From: an uncultured Eisenbergiella sp.
Lineage (GTDB): Bacteria; Bacillota; Clostridia; Lachnospirales; Lachnospiraceae
Assembly: GCA_910585455.1 (NCBI GenBank)
Contig: CAJUEL010000052.1
Coordinates: 1-31,007, forward strand
Direction: 5' to 3'
Length of the DNA: 31,007 nucleotides
Part shown: positions 29,850-31,007 of the stretch, piece after piece
Layout: each line of letters begins with the position of its first letter
Numbering within the stretch: the stretch's first letter is position 1
Notes under the pieces: generated by a model
What the model was told of the DNA's origin: nothing
Database searches by the model: none
Seen by the model: the letters and a program-made list of their open reading frames with translations, nothing else
Translations under genes and position numbers: made by a program

Positions 29850-30869
29850 TCATTCTCCGTCTTTTGCCGCCGCCATGCTTGTCCGAATCTTACCGATAAT
29901 ATCCTGCTCCTTGAAGGTCATACATTGCAGGATGGTGTTTTTCACCTCCACAGCTTTGGAGCTTCCATGGGTCTTCACCACCAGCCCCCGCAGTCCCAGA
30001 AGCGGCGCGCCGCCATACTCCTCCAGATCAAAGGCCTTCAATGTCTGCTTTAACGCCGGCTTCACCAAAAGAGCGCCGATCTTGCTGCGCAGGGAGGTCA
30101 TCATGCCTGCCTTCACCTTCTTGATCAGCGTCGCGCCCACGCCCTCATAGAGCTTTAAAATCACATTGCCCACAAACGCCTCGCAGACGATGACGTCCGC
30201 CTGCCCTGCCGGAATGTCCCGCGCTTCGATGCTGCCGATGAAATTGATATCCTTACACTCCTTTAATAAAGGAAAGGTTTCCTTGACGAGGGCGTTTCCC
30301 TTTTCCTCCTCCGCGCCGATGTTGACGATGGCAACCCTCGGATTCTTCACTCCCATAATATTTTCCATATAAATGGAGCCCATCTTCGCAAACTGCAAAA
30401 GATGAGAGGGTCTGGCGTCCACGTTCGCGCCGCAGTCGATCAGAAGGGACGCGCCCTTTTCCGTCGGGATGAGGGGCGCCAGAGGAGGACGCTCCACGCC
30501 CTTGCTTCTGCCCACGATGACCTGTCCGCCCACCAGAACCGCGCCGGAGCTTCCCGCCGATACAAAGGCGTCGCACTCCCCGGCCTTCACCAGGTTCAAT
30601 CCCTTTACGATGGAGGAGTCCTTCTTATTCCGGATCGCGTTCACCGGCGGCTCCGCCGTCTCGATCACCTCTGAGGCATGCACGATTTCCACCTGGTCTT
30701 CGGGATACTGATACGCTGACAGCTCCCTGCGAATCGCGTCTTCCTTTCCTACCAGATATACCTTGATCTTCTTTTCCGTCTGTATCGCTTCTACCGCACC
30801 CTTTACAATCTCCTTCGGCGCGTTGTCGCCGCCCATGGCATCCAACGCAACCTTTACCATATCCGACAT
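29850..30869 (-). CDS. plsX: Phosphate acyltransferase PlsX
   Basis: Makes acyl-phosphate from acyl-ACP, feeding PlsY for phosphatidic acid synthesis. The 339-residue protein opens VKVALDAMGGDNAPKEIVKGA and has the IDCGANVDARP and VSAGSSGAVLVGG segments, all typical of PlsX. GGAGG lies 9 bases before the ATG. It heads a unit plsX-acpP-rnc-smc-ftsY-ilvA with its own promoter. The DegV protein at 11266-12114 could supply fatty acids to the same branch. Confidence 0.97.
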   Translation of the reverse strand: MSDMVKVALDAMGGDNAPKEIVKGAVEAIQTEKKIKVYLVGKEDAIRRELSAYQYPEDQVEIVHASEVIETAEPPVNAIRNKKDSSIVKGLNLVKAGECDAFVSAGSSGAVLVGGQVIVGRSKGVERPPLAPLIPTEKGASLLIDCGANVDARPSHLLQFAKMGSIYMENIMGVKNPRVAIVNIGAEEEKGNALVKETFPLLKECKDINFIGSIEARDIPAGQADVIVCEAFVGNVILKLYEGVGATLIKKVKAGMMTSLRSKIGALLVKPALKQTLKAFDLEEYGGAPLLGLRGLVVKTHGSSKAVEVKNTILQCMTFKEQDIIGKIRTSMAAAKDGE

Positions 30870-30908
30870 TTTATCTGCCCTCCGCCTTTCTTCATGTCCT
30901 TTCCTCTA

Positions 30909-30937
30909 ACTATACTAAAATGCCGCGCAAAAGTCAA
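30909..30937 (-). promoter_or_regulatory. Promoter of the plsX operon
   Basis: On the minus strand TTGACT (30932-30937) and TATAGT (30909-30914) are 17 bp apart, giving a leader of about 33 nt. Just upstream is TGTAACAGTTT (30940-30950), resembling half of the GTAACAGTTCAG palindrome. Confidence 0.85.
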
Positions 30938-31007
30938 TTGTAACAGTTTGGGCGGGTGTAGATAAAAAACTTTGGTTTTTTCATACTACAATGAAAAGCA
31001 GCAAATG

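Noticed and set aside
30961..31007. A-T hairpin near the right edge as terminator of an upstream gene
   Set aside because: The AAAAAAC/GTTTTTT stem is purely AT and the upstream gene is outside the window, so it cannot be judged.

Overview
The window looks like chromosome from an anaerobic Clostridia bacterium, most likely Lachnospiraceae. The evidence is the butyrate-type thiolase/crotonase pair, the plsX-acpP-rnc-smc-ftsY order, a class III fructose-1,6-bisphosphatase, a DUF1836 regulator, strong AGGAGG-type ribosome binding sites and sigma-A-like promoters. GC is moderate (by eye about 50-55%), with one clearly AT-richer island at about 13.6-15.3 kb. No phage, insertion sequence, CRISPR array or rRNA was seen.

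Layout. 1-5131 (minus): the start of a butyrate/acetoacetyl-CoA operon (thiolase, then crotonase running off the left edge), preceded by a solitary GH38 alpha-mannosidase. 5538-7125 (minus): a three-gene cassette of CPBP membrane protease, XRE repressor and four-helix membrane protein, behind a promoter carrying three 23-bp-spaced operator-like repeats. 7388-8925 (plus): a tandem pair of paralogous proteins. The second carries an SprA-type HExxH metallopeptidase-like core; the first shares only the two ends. 9065-12114 (plus): two regulator/effector pairs, WYL regulator + GyrI-like protein and MarR regulator + DegV fatty-acid-binding protein. 12241-13618 (minus): an aldo/keto reductase with ferredoxin-like clusters and two tRNA genes (Val-CAC, Ala-CGC). 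14104-15321 (plus): an AT-rich orphan lipoprotein. 15423-18769: a switchback of single genes (DUF1836 regulator, TrpR/YerC-like repressor, cold-shock protein, eukaryotic-type HisA, a Gly/Asn/Thr-repeat lipoprotein). 19003-30869 (minus): a long housekeeping block with two promoters. The plsX promoter leads plsX-acpP-rnc-smc-ftsY-ilvA, and the dapA promoter leads dapA-dapB-fbp.

The housekeeping block joins phospholipid/fatty-acid initiation (PlsX, ACP), RNA processing (RNase III), chromosome condensation (SMC), membrane targeting (FtsY) and amino-acid synthesis from the aspartate family (IlvA, DapA, DapB), with gluconeogenesis (Fbp). The small regulatory cassettes in the middle are mostly self-contained operons whose promoters overlap palindromes or direct repeats.

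Less ordinary content: the SprA-like pair, the iterated operator in front of the CPBP/XRE cassette, a stand-alone eukaryotic-type HisA, and several families of intergenic palindromes that recur within the window (GTAACAGTTCAG type, GGTCTGCGCG type, and a GGGGTATTGAC-type element).
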